Source: Alcanivorax sp. (lineage in GTDB: Bacteria; Pseudomonadota; Gammaproteobacteria; Pseudomonadales; Alcanivoracaceae). Taken from it: a DNA stretch of 64,000 nt. The position numbers were made by a program, and so were the translations under genes. The notes beneath the pieces are model-generated. The model was not told the DNA's origin and searched no databases. It saw only the letters and a program-made list of their open reading frames with translations. The stretch lies in NCBI GenBank assembly GCA_022449455.1, contig JAKUPL010000009.1, forward strand, positions 62,001-126,000. Direction: 5' to 3'. Positions 19,186-25,746 of this stretch are shown one piece after another. Position 1 is the stretch's first letter, and each line of letters opens with the position of its first letter.

Positions 19186-19223
19186 GTGGCGCAGATTTTT
19201 CATCGAAGTTTTCTTGCGCCACG
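19186..19223 (-). terminator. Possible terminator hairpin after the Pra-like operon
   Basis: Inverted repeat CGTGGCGCA (19186-19194) and TGCGCCACG (19215-19223), 9-bp arms with a 20-base AT-rich loop, about 40 bp beyond the stop of the minus-strand Pra-like gene. No long T run follows on the minus strand, so it may rather be an mRNA-stabilising stem. Confidence 0.4.
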
Positions 19224-19263
19224 GAAAGGGCATCCTATCAAAAAGCTGCAATTCATTTAGTAT

Positions 19264-19794
19264 CTAAGGGTATATTCTTATGTTGTTGTAAGGGGCGACA
19301 TAGAGTATTGAAGGTGGTGCAGAAGAAAAATTGCAGGCGCCTACGGAAAGCCCAGAAAAATCTATTGATGAGGCAGTGGGATTGTTAAGGAATGGAACGG
19401 TAATTGAACCTTGGCAATCTAAAATGCCGCCAAAGGGGGCTGTCATATCCATAAGGAAAGAGATGTTGGCGCCCCCGCCAGTTGTTGGGGTGATATTGTT
19501 GGGTGATCCCCAGGGGAGATTATTCAGGCTAATGAGGCCACAAGGGAATGCGCCGGACGCTGTCCCTCCCGTGATTTCCATAGTGCCCGCTCCGCCGCTG
19601 CCGGTCGAAATGTCAGCAGTAAACTCCAATAAACACGTAGCAGGGAAGCCGCCCGTAATTTCTACATTTCCGAAAAAGGTATAAGGTGATAGAGGTGTTG
19701 TGGGATCAAAAGTGATTGCATGAGCGGAATTAAGTTGAAGGATTGGCAGAAGTAATATCAAGGATCGTATAATGGGGTTTATATTAAATTTCAT
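19264..19794 (-). CDS. Secreted Pra-like protein (paralogue 2)
   Basis: 176-aa exported protein. A signal peptide (MKFNINPIIRSLILLLPILQ, ending SAHA) precedes a mature part rich in Gly, Thr, Ser and Asn with four cysteines and the block SGAFPCGLISLNNLPWGS. It is clearly paralogous to the protein at 20953-21507 (FPCGLI-LNNLPWGS, LDC-GSITVPF-N-TAS, near-identical ends). The layout, two cysteine pairs around a central LPW motif in a small beta-rich secreted protein, resembles PraA/PraB, described in Pseudomonas as activators of alkane oxidation; this assignment is from memory of the family and tentative. SD GGAG lies 10 bases upstream, and a 20-bp palindrome sits just before it. Confidence 0.65.
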   Translation of the reverse strand: MKFNINPIIRSLILLLPILQLNSAHAITFDPTTPLSPYTFFGNVEITGGFPATCLLEFTADISTGSGGAGTMEITGGTASGAFPCGLISLNNLPWGSPNNITPTTGGGANISFLMDMTAPFGGILDCQGSITVPFLNNPTASSIDFSGLSVGACNFSSAPPSILYVAPYNNIRIYP

Positions 19795-19810
19795 AGCGTT
19801 CTCCGTTGTG

Positions 19811-19830
19811 ATTTTTATAGCTATAAAAAT
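19811..19830. promoter_or_regulatory. Perfect 20-bp palindrome before Pra-like gene 2
   Basis: ATTTTTATAG followed by CTATAAAAAT, a perfect 20-bp palindrome 17 bp upstream of the minus-strand start codon at 19794, just upstream of its SD. It could be an operator or a hairpin in the mRNA leader. Confidence 0.5.
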
Positions 19831-20063
19831 TTTTCGCGAGGCGGTGCTGTTGTTGATGAATTCAAAATTCTTTGGGTCCTACAAGATAGATGGGAGGTCG
19901 GTAGATACCCTGGGGTGCCGAAAGTAATATTGATGTTATTTATCTCTGGAGAATGTTGATGGAGCTTCCCAGGGAAAGTTATTGGATTCTACCAATATAT
20001 GCGCGAATACGACGCTGAAGATGATGGCCGTCGCGATGAAATCTCTATCTCTTTCGGTGCGGT

Positions 20064-20894
20064 TTACTTTTTGTACTCCACCGTTATTGTGCTTCCGCTT
20101 TGATTTATTACTACACTCGCTGAGCCTGATTCCTGAAAAGATTTAATGGCAAGTGTGTCTGATCCGTCTTCGCCCACTGGGTATCCGTTTACTGAAAGAA
20201 TTGTATCGCCAGGTTTTAGGTTAAATTTTTCTATTATTTCTTTAGCGTCTTCAGTGATTCTATAGCCGGATGCCGAGTTTTTGGAAACGGGCTCCAATCC
20301 GTATTTTTCAAGCGCGCGCTCCCTGGCGGTTTTGGCGGCGCCGTCCTGTTCCGCTACTTCCTCTGCTTCGCTATTTTGCTGCGGAAGCTTGTTGTCATCG
20401 ATTCCACTGACCGAATTGAATTCAGATAAGCTTACCCTCTCCATAATGCCGTTATTATCGATTATTATGCTTTGCGACGTTATGTCTTTGAGAATAATGT
20501 TGGAGGAAATTTTCGATGATATTGAGAATAAAGTTGGCCCATCGTCATTTAAGGTAATGATCGCAGATGAGCGATTGCCTTTCTGGTTAAAAAAGGTACC
20601 CAGTAGACTTATTGATGCTTTTGACTCTCTAATGTTTTCATGTCTTTGCGCGTTTTCTTTTTGATAAGAGCCAAAAATATTCCAATCTTCGATGTTCTTG
20701 TGGGCGTGTATGGTTGTCAGCCGTTGCTTTTCGGGAGTTGAAACGCTGGCGCGCGATGGATCTTGTTTTGGCAAGTCGCTGGAGAAAAAGGCATAGCTGT
20801 TCCAGGCAATGCCGAGGAGGAAGATCAAGAGCACTGCTGTGGTAAGCAATCTCGCTGCTGACAACAGGGTCGGTCGTTTGAATAGCGAGGGCAT
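20064..20894 (-). CDS. gspC: Orphan type II secretion system protein GspC homologue
   Basis: 276-aa bitopic inner-membrane protein. One N-terminal helix (about 15-33) is followed by a periplasmic region with the GspC homology domain (EDWNIFG at 69-75, SISLLGTFFNQKGNRSSAII at 94-113) and a C-terminal PDZ domain (GYRITEDAKEIIEKFNLKPG at 210-229, then DTILSVNGYPV). GspC links the inner-membrane T2SS platform to the GspD secretin and influences substrate choice. No other gsp gene is in the window. Start ATG 20894 has AAGGA upstream; the longer open frame upstream only runs back through the neighbouring gene in another frame. It lies between two paralogous secreted proteins on the same strand. GC is well below the window average. 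Confidence 0.8.
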   Translation of the reverse strand: MPSLFKRPTLLSAARLLTTAVLLIFLLGIAWNSYAFFSSDLPKQDPSRASVSTPEKQRLTTIHAHKNIEDWNIFGSYQKENAQRHENIRESKASISLLGTFFNQKGNRSSAIITLNDDGPTLFSISSKISSNIILKDITSQSIIIDNNGIMERVSLSEFNSVSGIDDNKLPQQNSEAEEVAEQDGAAKTARERALEKYGLEPVSKNSASGYRITEDAKEIIEKFNLKPGDTILSVNGYPVGEDGSDTLAIKSFQESGSASVVINQSGSTITVEYKK

Positions 20895-20926
20895 GATCCT
20901 TACCTCACGCCAATAAAAGAATAGAA

Positions 20927-20945
20927 GGGGCCCCTTGGGGGCCCC
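20927..20945 (-). terminator. Intra-operon terminator/attenuator between Pra-like 1 and gspC
   Basis: On the minus strand, GGGGCCCC-CAA-GGGGCCCC is followed by TTCTATTCTTTTATT. It falls in the 58-bp gap after Pra-like gene 1 and before gspC, so it would let most transcripts stop after the abundant secreted protein and a minority continue into gspC. Confidence 0.65.
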
Positions 20946-20952
20946 AGCCAGG

Positions 20953-21507
20953 TTACGGTTGCACCTGGACGTTGTTGCTCGGGTCAGCGTACAGGACGTT
21001 CTGACCGGAAGCGTTGGCGGTAAAGGTACAGCCGCCGAAGCTCGCACCTTCCAAATCAAAGTTTGAAGCAGTGCTGTCGTTGTTGAAGGGAACGGTGATG
21101 TCGCCGTCGCAATCCAGCAGGTTGAACGGAGCGGATGCACCGATATTAGTGAGGGTAACGATTGCGCCGCTGCCATCAGTCAGTACTTCGCCGTTGTCGG
21201 TGCTGCCCCAGGGCAGATTGTCAAGGGTAATCAGGCCACAGGGGAAGCTGCCGCTAACGGACCCGCCGGTAACCGTCACCGTGCCGAACAGATCGGAGGG
21301 TGAAGAACCCTTGTCTACGTTGCCGGTCAGCGACAGGTCACAGATGTAGATGCCGAGCGGAGTATCCAGGCGCGTGGTGCCTTCGAAGGTGTAGGGGTTG
21401 TTCGGCGGATCGGGAATGATGGTTTGAGCGCTGACAGAGGCAACAGCCAGAATGGAGCAACCGGCTACGGCTGCCAGAGCACTTTTCTTGATCATTTCGA
21501 TAGACAT
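20953..21507 (-). CDS. Secreted Pra-like protein (paralogue 1)
   Basis: 184-aa exported protein. The signal peptide (MSIEMIKKSALAAVAGCSIL, ending SVSAQ) is followed by a beta-rich, Gly/Thr/Asn-rich mature part of about 155 aa with four cysteines (ICDLS, FPCGLI, LLDCDG, GGCTF) and the LPWGS motif; the end reads VLYADPSNNVQVQP. It is paralogous to the 19264-19794 product. The start at 21507 has a strong SD (GAGGAGACTCTC). Higher GC than gspC and the strong SD suggest high expression. Possible role: extracellular amphipathic factor helping hydrocarbon use, by analogy to PraA/PraB; not proven. Confidence 0.65.
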   Translation of the reverse strand: MSIEMIKKSALAAVAGCSILAVASVSAQTIIPDPPNNPYTFEGTTRLDTPLGIYICDLSLTGNVDKGSSPSDLFGTVTVTGGSVSGSFPCGLITLDNLPWGSTDNGEVLTDGSGAIVTLTNIGASAPFNLLDCDGDITVPFNNDSTASNFDLEGASFGGCTFTANASGQNVLYADPSNNVQVQP

Positions 21508-21545
21508 GAGAGTCTCCTCAATTCTTCCGTTTGTAGGGATTGGTT

Positions 21546-21620
21546 CACGGCGATTCTTTACTTCTTCCGTGCTCGCCGTGGCGTCGGTTCGTGAGTTGTT
21601 GTTCTTTCCCCCCGAACCGA
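21546..21620 (-). promoter_or_regulatory. Structured mRNA leader of Pra-like gene 1
   Basis: Two consecutive inverted repeats lie 40-115 bp upstream of the start: CACGGCGA (21546-21553) with TCGCCGTG (21573-21580), and TCGGTTCG (21584-21591) with CGAACCGA (21613-21620). Both have perfect 8-bp arms and loops of about 20 bases, and are only 3 bp apart. In RNA they would form two stem-loops before the SD, as in stabilised leaders. Confidence 0.5.
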
Positions 21621-22208
21621 CACCTTCGACATTAGAGGAACGCTCTGCGCCAGAGAATAGAAAAATTTGAAAACTGCGTTTTCGCGATTGATTCAGTATT
21701 GAGAAAACGTAAAGATCAATATAAAACAATAACTTATGTGCCTACGTCGCGCTTAGTTTTTTTCTGGATAATTCTTTATGTTTTGAATGGGGCGGCGATT
21801 TCCGTGTTTTCAGTGCGCCTATGAGTCGACTTTTATTCCCGTTGTGCACAAATGTTTCATTTATTAGAACGATATTCTGAATTTTATGTTTCCTGTTCCC
21901 GGGCGGTGTAACCTTGGGTAACAGTTCGCCGCTTTTGGTTCCTCGGATTTATTCCCTTGGATGAGATTCATCGCGATAGTTTTATTAATCCTTTGATAAT
22001 CAGGGTTTTCTCTTGTCACTTCTGTGGCGATATGGGACCCCCTGGCGCTTGGGGGCTTCGTTTGACTATGAAGACTTGTCAGGATGATGGAATTATATTT
22101 TGAGCTGTGATCTGCTTAACAATAAAAAAGTTACAGATAAAATCCGGATGTGGCGATGCATGTAATTTTTCTGATGCCTGCGGCGCACTGAAGAGAAGGA
22201 GAGAAAAC
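21621..22208. other. AT-rich intergenic region between Pra-like and DUF192 genes
   Basis: About 590 bp between divergent genes, strongly AT-rich compared with the flanks. It must hold the promoters of the minus-strand Pra-GspC operon and the plus-strand DUF192 gene. I see no supported ORF or clear operator. Confidence 0.6.
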
Positions 22209-22745
22209 GTGGATACAGGTAAAAGATGGCTGCAGGGGGCTGTGATGGTGTGGGCCCTGGCCGTGCCGGTGGCTTATGGCGCGGGAGAGGGCGTCACTTT
22301 TGAGACGGCCGCTGTCTGTCTGGGCGATATGTCGGACCCGGTGACGGTGGAAATGGCCGAGACGGAGCAGCAGCGTAACCGGGGTTTGATGGAGCGTACG
22401 GACCTGGCGGCCGATGCCGGCATGCTGTTTCTGTTCGACCGCGAAATGAATGTGGGTTTTTATATGTTCAGAACCCGCATCCCCTTGGATATCGCTTTCT
22501 TCGATGACGATAAGAAGGTAGTGGCGATGAAGACCATGGTGCCCTGCGTCAGCCAAGATCCCCGGCGGTGCGCGATTTATAACCCGGGCGTGGCCTTTTC
22601 GTCGGCGCTGGAAGTGAATGCGGGGTTTCTAAAGCGCCACGAAATCAAAAAGGGCGACCGGTACTCGATGACCTCGGCCGCCAAATGCAGCGCAGAGCGG
22701 GGGCGCGGCCAGGCCGCTGCGCAAGAAAGCCGCGCCGGGGACTAG
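22209..22745 (+). CDS. DUF192 family exported protein (copy 1)
   Basis: 178-aa protein with a signal peptide (VDTGKRWLQGAVMVWALAVP, ending AYGAGEG) and a DUF192 domain: VTVEMAETEQQRNRGLMER, GMLFLFDREMNVGFYMFRTR, IPLDIAFFDDDKKVV and ALEVNAGFLKRHEIKKGD. DUF192 proteins are small beta-rich exported proteins of unknown function. I choose GTG 22209 because it follows AAGGAGAG and starts the signal peptide; the open frame extends upstream to 22107. Convergent with the RAYT gene. A paralogue lies at 24175-24654. Confidence 0.85.
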   Translation: MDTGKRWLQGAVMVWALAVPVAYGAGEGVTFETAAVCLGDMSDPVTVEMAETEQQRNRGLMERTDLAADAGMLFLFDREMNVGFYMFRTRIPLDIAFFDDDKKVVAMKTMVPCVSQDPRRCAIYNPGVAFSSALEVNAGFLKRHEIKKGDRYSMTSAAKCSAERGRGQAAAQESRAGD

Positions 22746-22756
22746 CCCCGACGCGG
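22730..22756. terminator. GC-rich hairpin between DUF192 copy 1 and RAYT
   Basis: Stem CCGCGCCGGGG / CCCCGACGCGG with one mismatch and loop ACTAG, spanning the DUF192 stop codon, between convergent genes. No T run on either side, so true termination is uncertain. Confidence 0.4.
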
Positions 22757-22767
22757 AGGGCGAGGGT

Positions 22768-23472
22768 TTAGCGTTTGTCGCCGTCGCGACGTTTGCGGGG
22801 GCGGCCCGGGCCGCGGTTGAGGACCAGGATGTTGAACTTTTCGCGGACTTCCTCGACGAAGCGGTGGGAGCCGGTCAGACGGTTCCGGAACAGCGCGGTG
22901 CGGATCAGCTCCATCTCGTTTTCGTCCAGGCCGTCGCGCATGTAGGTTTTGAATGCCGCGGCCCGTTCCTCCACGCAGTCGCCCAGGCGGGCGTACTCGT
23001 CCGCGTCGTCGAGCCAGTAGGGCGTATTCTTACCCAGGCGCATGCGGTAGCTGCTGTGCGGGTAGTGGTAGGCGGAGGCGGCCAGGCCTTCCAGGGCGGG
23101 CAGACGCTCCACGTAGCACATGCTGGCGAGCAGCCATTGGCCGGGTTCCACCGGGCTGGCCCGGTAGCGGGCTTCCCAGACCGAGCGCTGCTGGTAGAGC
23201 GACCGCCGGCGCAGGGAGATCCGGCAGGATACGGCCTTCATGAAGGTCGAGAGGTCGTCCGGATGTTGGCTGGCGGTGGCCACCAGGTGCAGCCGGTCCG
23301 GGAGCAGAGTCCAGGCGTGCAGCTGCACGTTGTAGCGCTTTTTGAGGATCTGGATCTGGTTCAGGCAGTGGCGATAGTCGGACTCATTGTTGAACACCGG
23401 TTCGCCTTTCCGGGTCTTGCGCATGATGTGGTGCGGATAGTCCTTGAGCACTAAGCGGTCCGTGCCGGTCAT
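22768..23472 (-). CDS. RAYT-type (Y1/IS200-like) transposase homologue with altered HUH motif
   Basis: 234-aa member of the REP-associated tyrosine transposase family. Architecture matches: PHHIMRKTRKGEPVFNNESD at 13-32, HAWTLLPDRLHLVAT at 52-66, the stretch SVWEARYRASPVE, Y120 in CYVERLP (family form YIELNP), YPHSSYRMRLG, and the C-terminal GRPRK tail. The metal-binding HUH motif, normally NHVHL, reads DRLHL here: the first His is Arg60, and NP after the Tyr is LP. Catalysis is therefore doubtful. SD AAGGAG precedes the start. REP-like palindromes elsewhere in the window are its natural substrates if active. Flanked by two DUF192 genes. Confidence 0.8.
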   Translation of the reverse strand: MTGTDRLVLKDYPHHIMRKTRKGEPVFNNESDYRHCLNQIQILKKRYNVQLHAWTLLPDRLHLVATASQHPDDLSTFMKAVSCRISLRRRSLYQQRSVWEARYRASPVEPGQWLLASMCYVERLPALEGLAASAYHYPHSSYRMRLGKNTPYWLDDADEYARLGDCVEERAAAFKTYMRDGLDENEMELIRTALFRNRLTGSHRFVEEVREKFNILVLNRGPGRPRKRRDGDKR

Positions 23473-24043
23473 GATCGTCTCCTTCCAGTTTGTCCTGTGG
23501 TTGTTATTCGCGATCCGGAGGCGGGCCTGTGGCGGGCGGTAATTCGGACTCCGCTCTTTGGCCGGTACTGATCCCCGGATCGGGCCGTTCGGGCTCGGGT
23601 GCCCTTCACGGCCGGGACTACGGTTGGTGCGCGATGATCGTCCGACGCTGACTGCCCGGTGAGGCAGGGTGGGTCGGATATGAGAGTCTGTACTTCGGAG
23701 TCATTTGACCTCCTCGGTGTCCGGTCTTTGTCACGGGGCGAAAAGCAGGTGCGGCGGGCCTTTCCTTTTGCCGGCGCCGCAGGGCTTAACAAGCCTCGTT
23801 TACCGGGAACGCATTGTTGTTATGTATCTGGATGTCCTTATTCGGTGTTACCGCGCCAGGTTTTTCTTCCTTGGTGTGGCGCCCGCGCGTTTTTGCACGG
23901 TCAGTAAACCCTAATTCAAAATGGCGGAGGGGAGAATGTCATTTCTGGAAAAGCGGCTTTGAGGGAGAGGAAAAAAATCCTGTGAATGGTACACTAATAC
24001 CAATAAATTCAATGGCTTATACATCTTGTGCGATAAGACTTAA

Positions 24044-24078
24044 CCCGACGAGCGGTACAAAAATCCCGATAAGCGGTA
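24044..24078. repeat. Direct repeat CCCGAYRAGCGGTA, 21-bp period
   Basis: Two copies, CCCGACGAGCGGTA at 24044 and CCCGATAAGCGGTA at 24065, start 21 bp apart (two helical turns), about 100-130 bp before the DUF192 copy 2 start. Spacing suits a regulator binding the same DNA face. Confidence 0.5.
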
Positions 24079-24111
24079 GGTTTTGGTAAATCGTCTTGAC
24101 TCATGGGACGA

Positions 24112-24145
24112 GGAAACCCCGGTTTTACCACGGAAACCCCGATTT
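24112..24145. repeat. Direct repeat GGAAACCCCGRTTT, 20-bp period
   Basis: GGAAACCCCGGTTT at 24112 and GGAAACCCCGATTT at 24132, followed by CTCGGGG, which can pair with the second CCCCGA. It lies 30-60 bp upstream of the DUF192 copy 2 start, in the promoter or leader zone. Confidence 0.5.
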
Positions 24146-24174
24146 CTCGGGGGTTGGAGAGGTGAAGAGCGCCA

Positions 24175-24654
24175 ATGTTCCCTCTGAGAATGTTCCAAAC
24201 GGGCATATTAGCGGTTGTTTTATTTACCCCGTTGGCGACCGGCGACGAGCCGTTGCCGCGCGATTTACTGTGTGTCGGTGACCCGCAAAGACCGGTGCGG
24301 GTGGAAGTGGCGTCCACCCTCGAGCAGCGTGCTCGGGGTTTGATGGAGCGTGAACATCTGGCGGCGGACGCGGGGATGTTGTTTCGCTTCGATCCGCCGG
24401 CCACGGCGGAGCAGGGGTTCTACATGTACCGCACGCGGATTCCGCTGGACATTGCCTTCCTGGACGCCGACGGCCGCATCCTCAACATCCAGACCATGAC
24501 CCCCTGCGACAGCCGCGTGGCCGTGCTGTGCCGCGTATACCGCCCCGGCCAGGGCTACCATCAGGCCCTGGAGGTCAACGCCGGCTACTTCCAGCGCCAC
24601 GGCATCCGCCCCGGCGACCGCGTCCGCCCCGCCCGGGGCGACACCTGCCGTTAG
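24175..24654 (+). CDS. DUF192 family exported protein (copy 2)
   Basis: 159-aa DUF192 protein paralogous to 22209-22745: VRVEVASTLEQRARGLMERE, GMLFRFDPPATAEQGFYMYR, TRIPLDIAFLDADGRIL, and ALEVNAGYFQRHGIRPGDRV. An N-terminal hydrophobic segment (FQTGILAVVLFTPLATG) is a likely signal peptide. ATG 24175 is used; ATG 24190 is an alternative. Two direct-repeat pairs lie upstream. The two copies bracket the RAYT homologue, suggesting duplication or insertion at this locus. Confidence 0.82.
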   Translation: MFPLRMFQTGILAVVLFTPLATGDEPLPRDLLCVGDPQRPVRVEVASTLEQRARGLMEREHLAADAGMLFRFDPPATAEQGFYMYRTRIPLDIAFLDADGRILNIQTMTPCDSRVAVLCRVYRPGQGYHQALEVNAGYFQRHGIRPGDRVRPARGDTCR

Positions 24655-24752
24655 GCTTCTTAGCCAATCCGAGTTGTTGAAACCGCTTGTGGATACCGTT
24701 GTGGCTTCGTGTCGGCAGTGACACCCTGCTGATAACCGCGGAGAGGAATGCC

Positions 24753-24941
24753 ATGAACAAGCGCGAGAACGACCTGGAGCGCCGCCGTCTGGCTCTGTTG
24801 GAGGGCCTGCGGCGCGGCGAACGCGCGGTGCTGGAAGGCCGGACTTTAAGTCATGAAGAGGCCCGGGCACGTTTGATGAGCCTGGGGCGGCGGTATCAGG
24901 TGTCTGTTAGGAGAAGAGGTGATGGCACGGAACATTCTTGA
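24753..24941 (+). CDS. Small protein, possible antitoxin remnant
   Basis: 62-aa frame beginning MNKRENDLERRRLALLEGLR with SD GAGAGG upstream. The segment LEGLRRGERAVLEGRTLSHEEARARL resembles the C-terminal tail of ParD/RelB-like antitoxins, but the DNA-binding N-terminal part is absent. Followed by another antitoxin-like fragment and an intact ParDE pair. Function not assigned. Confidence 0.4.
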   Translation: MNKRENDLERRRLALLEGLRRGERAVLEGRTLSHEEARARLMSLGRRYQVSVRRRGDGTEHS

Positions 24942-25065
24942 GGCCGTTCAAGCGACTGCCCATGAGTTGTTGGAGGCTGGAGTTATGAATATCGCGACAT
25001 TTCGCACCCTGATCTCTAAGACCAACCAGCGGGACGTCGACGGCGGTGATAAGCAGGTGATGACA
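24922..25065 (+). pseudogene. Truncated HTH-type antitoxin remnant
   Basis: The frame starts MARNILEAVQATAHELLEAG then VMNIATFRTLI, which looks like the N-terminus of XRE antitoxins of HigA type (M-RNILEAV---A--L--AGVM---T-R). The HTH part is missing: the frame runs without a stop into the ParD antitoxin gene. Taken as a decayed TA gene whose 3' part was replaced by the parDE module. Recognition is from memory of the family and is moderate. Confidence 0.35.
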
Positions 25066-25068
25066 GAA

Positions 25069-25087
25069 AATAGCAATATTTGCTATT
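25069..25087. promoter_or_regulatory. Palindromic operator candidate upstream of parDE
   Basis: AATAGCAA-TAT-TTGCTATT, perfect 8-bp arms with a 3-base centre, 38 bp before the parD start. Its AT-rich TTGCTATTCT also resembles promoter elements. Type II antitoxins typically repress their own operon through such sites. Confidence 0.6.
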
Positions 25088-25125
25088 CTTCGAAGAAATC
25101 TGCCGTTGTCCGAGGTGCGTTACCC

Positions 25126-25389
25126 ATGAATGTTTCTCTCACTTCTGAGCTTGAAAACTATGTGAAACTGAAAGTGGCGACGGGCATGTATACGTCGGCG
25201 AGCGAGGTCATGCGGGAAGCGCTCCGATTGATGGAAGAGCGGGATGCCCTCCAGTCCATGAAGCTGGAGTCATTGCGTGGCGAAATAGCGCGAGGTGACT
25301 TGTCCATAGAAGAGGGGAAGGCCAAGCCACTGGACTTCGAGGCGGTGAAAGCCGCCGCGCGCGCGCGCCACCAGAAACGGGCAAAGTGA
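25126..25389 (+). CDS. parD: Type II antitoxin, ParD family
   Basis: 87-aa antitoxin. An N-terminal ribbon-helix-helix domain reads MNVSLTSELENYVKLKVATG then MYTSASEVMREALRLMEER, the ParD/CopG pattern, followed by a flexible tail (LRGEIARGDLSIEEGKAK) that would wrap the toxin. Start ATG 25126 has GAGG upstream, although the frame is open further upstream through an antitoxin remnant. parE begins 9 bp downstream. Autorepression via the palindrome at 25069-25087 is likely. Confidence 0.9.
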   Translation: MNVSLTSELENYVKLKVATGMYTSASEVMREALRLMEERDALQSMKLESLRGEIARGDLSIEEGKAKPLDFEAVKAAARARHQKRAK

Positions 25390-25398
25390 GGGCCATTC

Positions 25399-25689
25399 AT
25401 GCGGCTGTTTCTCGAAACTTCGCCCGAAGCGGAGTCCGATCTGAGCGAGATATGGCTGTACATCGCCGATGACCAGCCGGTCAATGCCGACCGCTTTATT
25501 GAGCGGCTGAAGCAGAAGACACTGAGGCTCTCGGAATTCCCAGATTTGGGTCGAGATCGGCCAGATATTTCAGCGGGTTTGAAGAGCTTTCCCGTGGATC
25601 GTTATAACATTTATTACCGGGTCAATGATTCAGCACTGATTTTGGTCAGAGTGCTCCCGGCTTCCCGTGACATTGGTAGTTTGTTCTAA
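25399..25689 (+). CDS. parE: Type II toxin, ParE/RelE family
   Basis: 96-aa toxin of the ParE/RelE fold: LFLETSPEAESDLSEIWLYI, RFIERLKQKTLRLSEFPDLG, RPDISAGLKSFPVDRYNIYY and a C-terminal VRVLPASRDIGSLF. The features of ParE toxins are kept (conserved RPD, YxIYYR). ParE members poison DNA gyrase in characterised systems; RelE relatives cut mRNA, and sequence alone favours ParE. Partner of the upstream parD. Confidence 0.9.
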   Translation: MRLFLETSPEAESDLSEIWLYIADDQPVNADRFIERLKQKTLRLSEFPDLGRDRPDISAGLKSFPVDRYNIYYRVNDSALILVRVLPASRDIGSLF

Positions 25690-25746
25690 GAAGGGAATCG
25701 TAAGACTAGCCTTCCTGTCGTCCGCGGATTCGGGGTATGGTCATTG

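Larger units (their letters stand above)
23473..24174. other. Intergenic region between RAYT and DUF192 copy 2
   Basis: About 700 bp with no supported gene. GC declines from left to right. The last 130 bp carry two sets of direct repeats (listed separately) just upstream of the second DUF192 gene. No REP with the GTAGGAGC head was seen flanking the RAYT gene. Confidence 0.55.

Noticed and set aside
20895-21176. N-terminal extension of the gspC frame
   Set aside because: It overlaps the Pra-like gene in another frame; the ATG at 20894 has a good SD and begins a normal membrane anchor.
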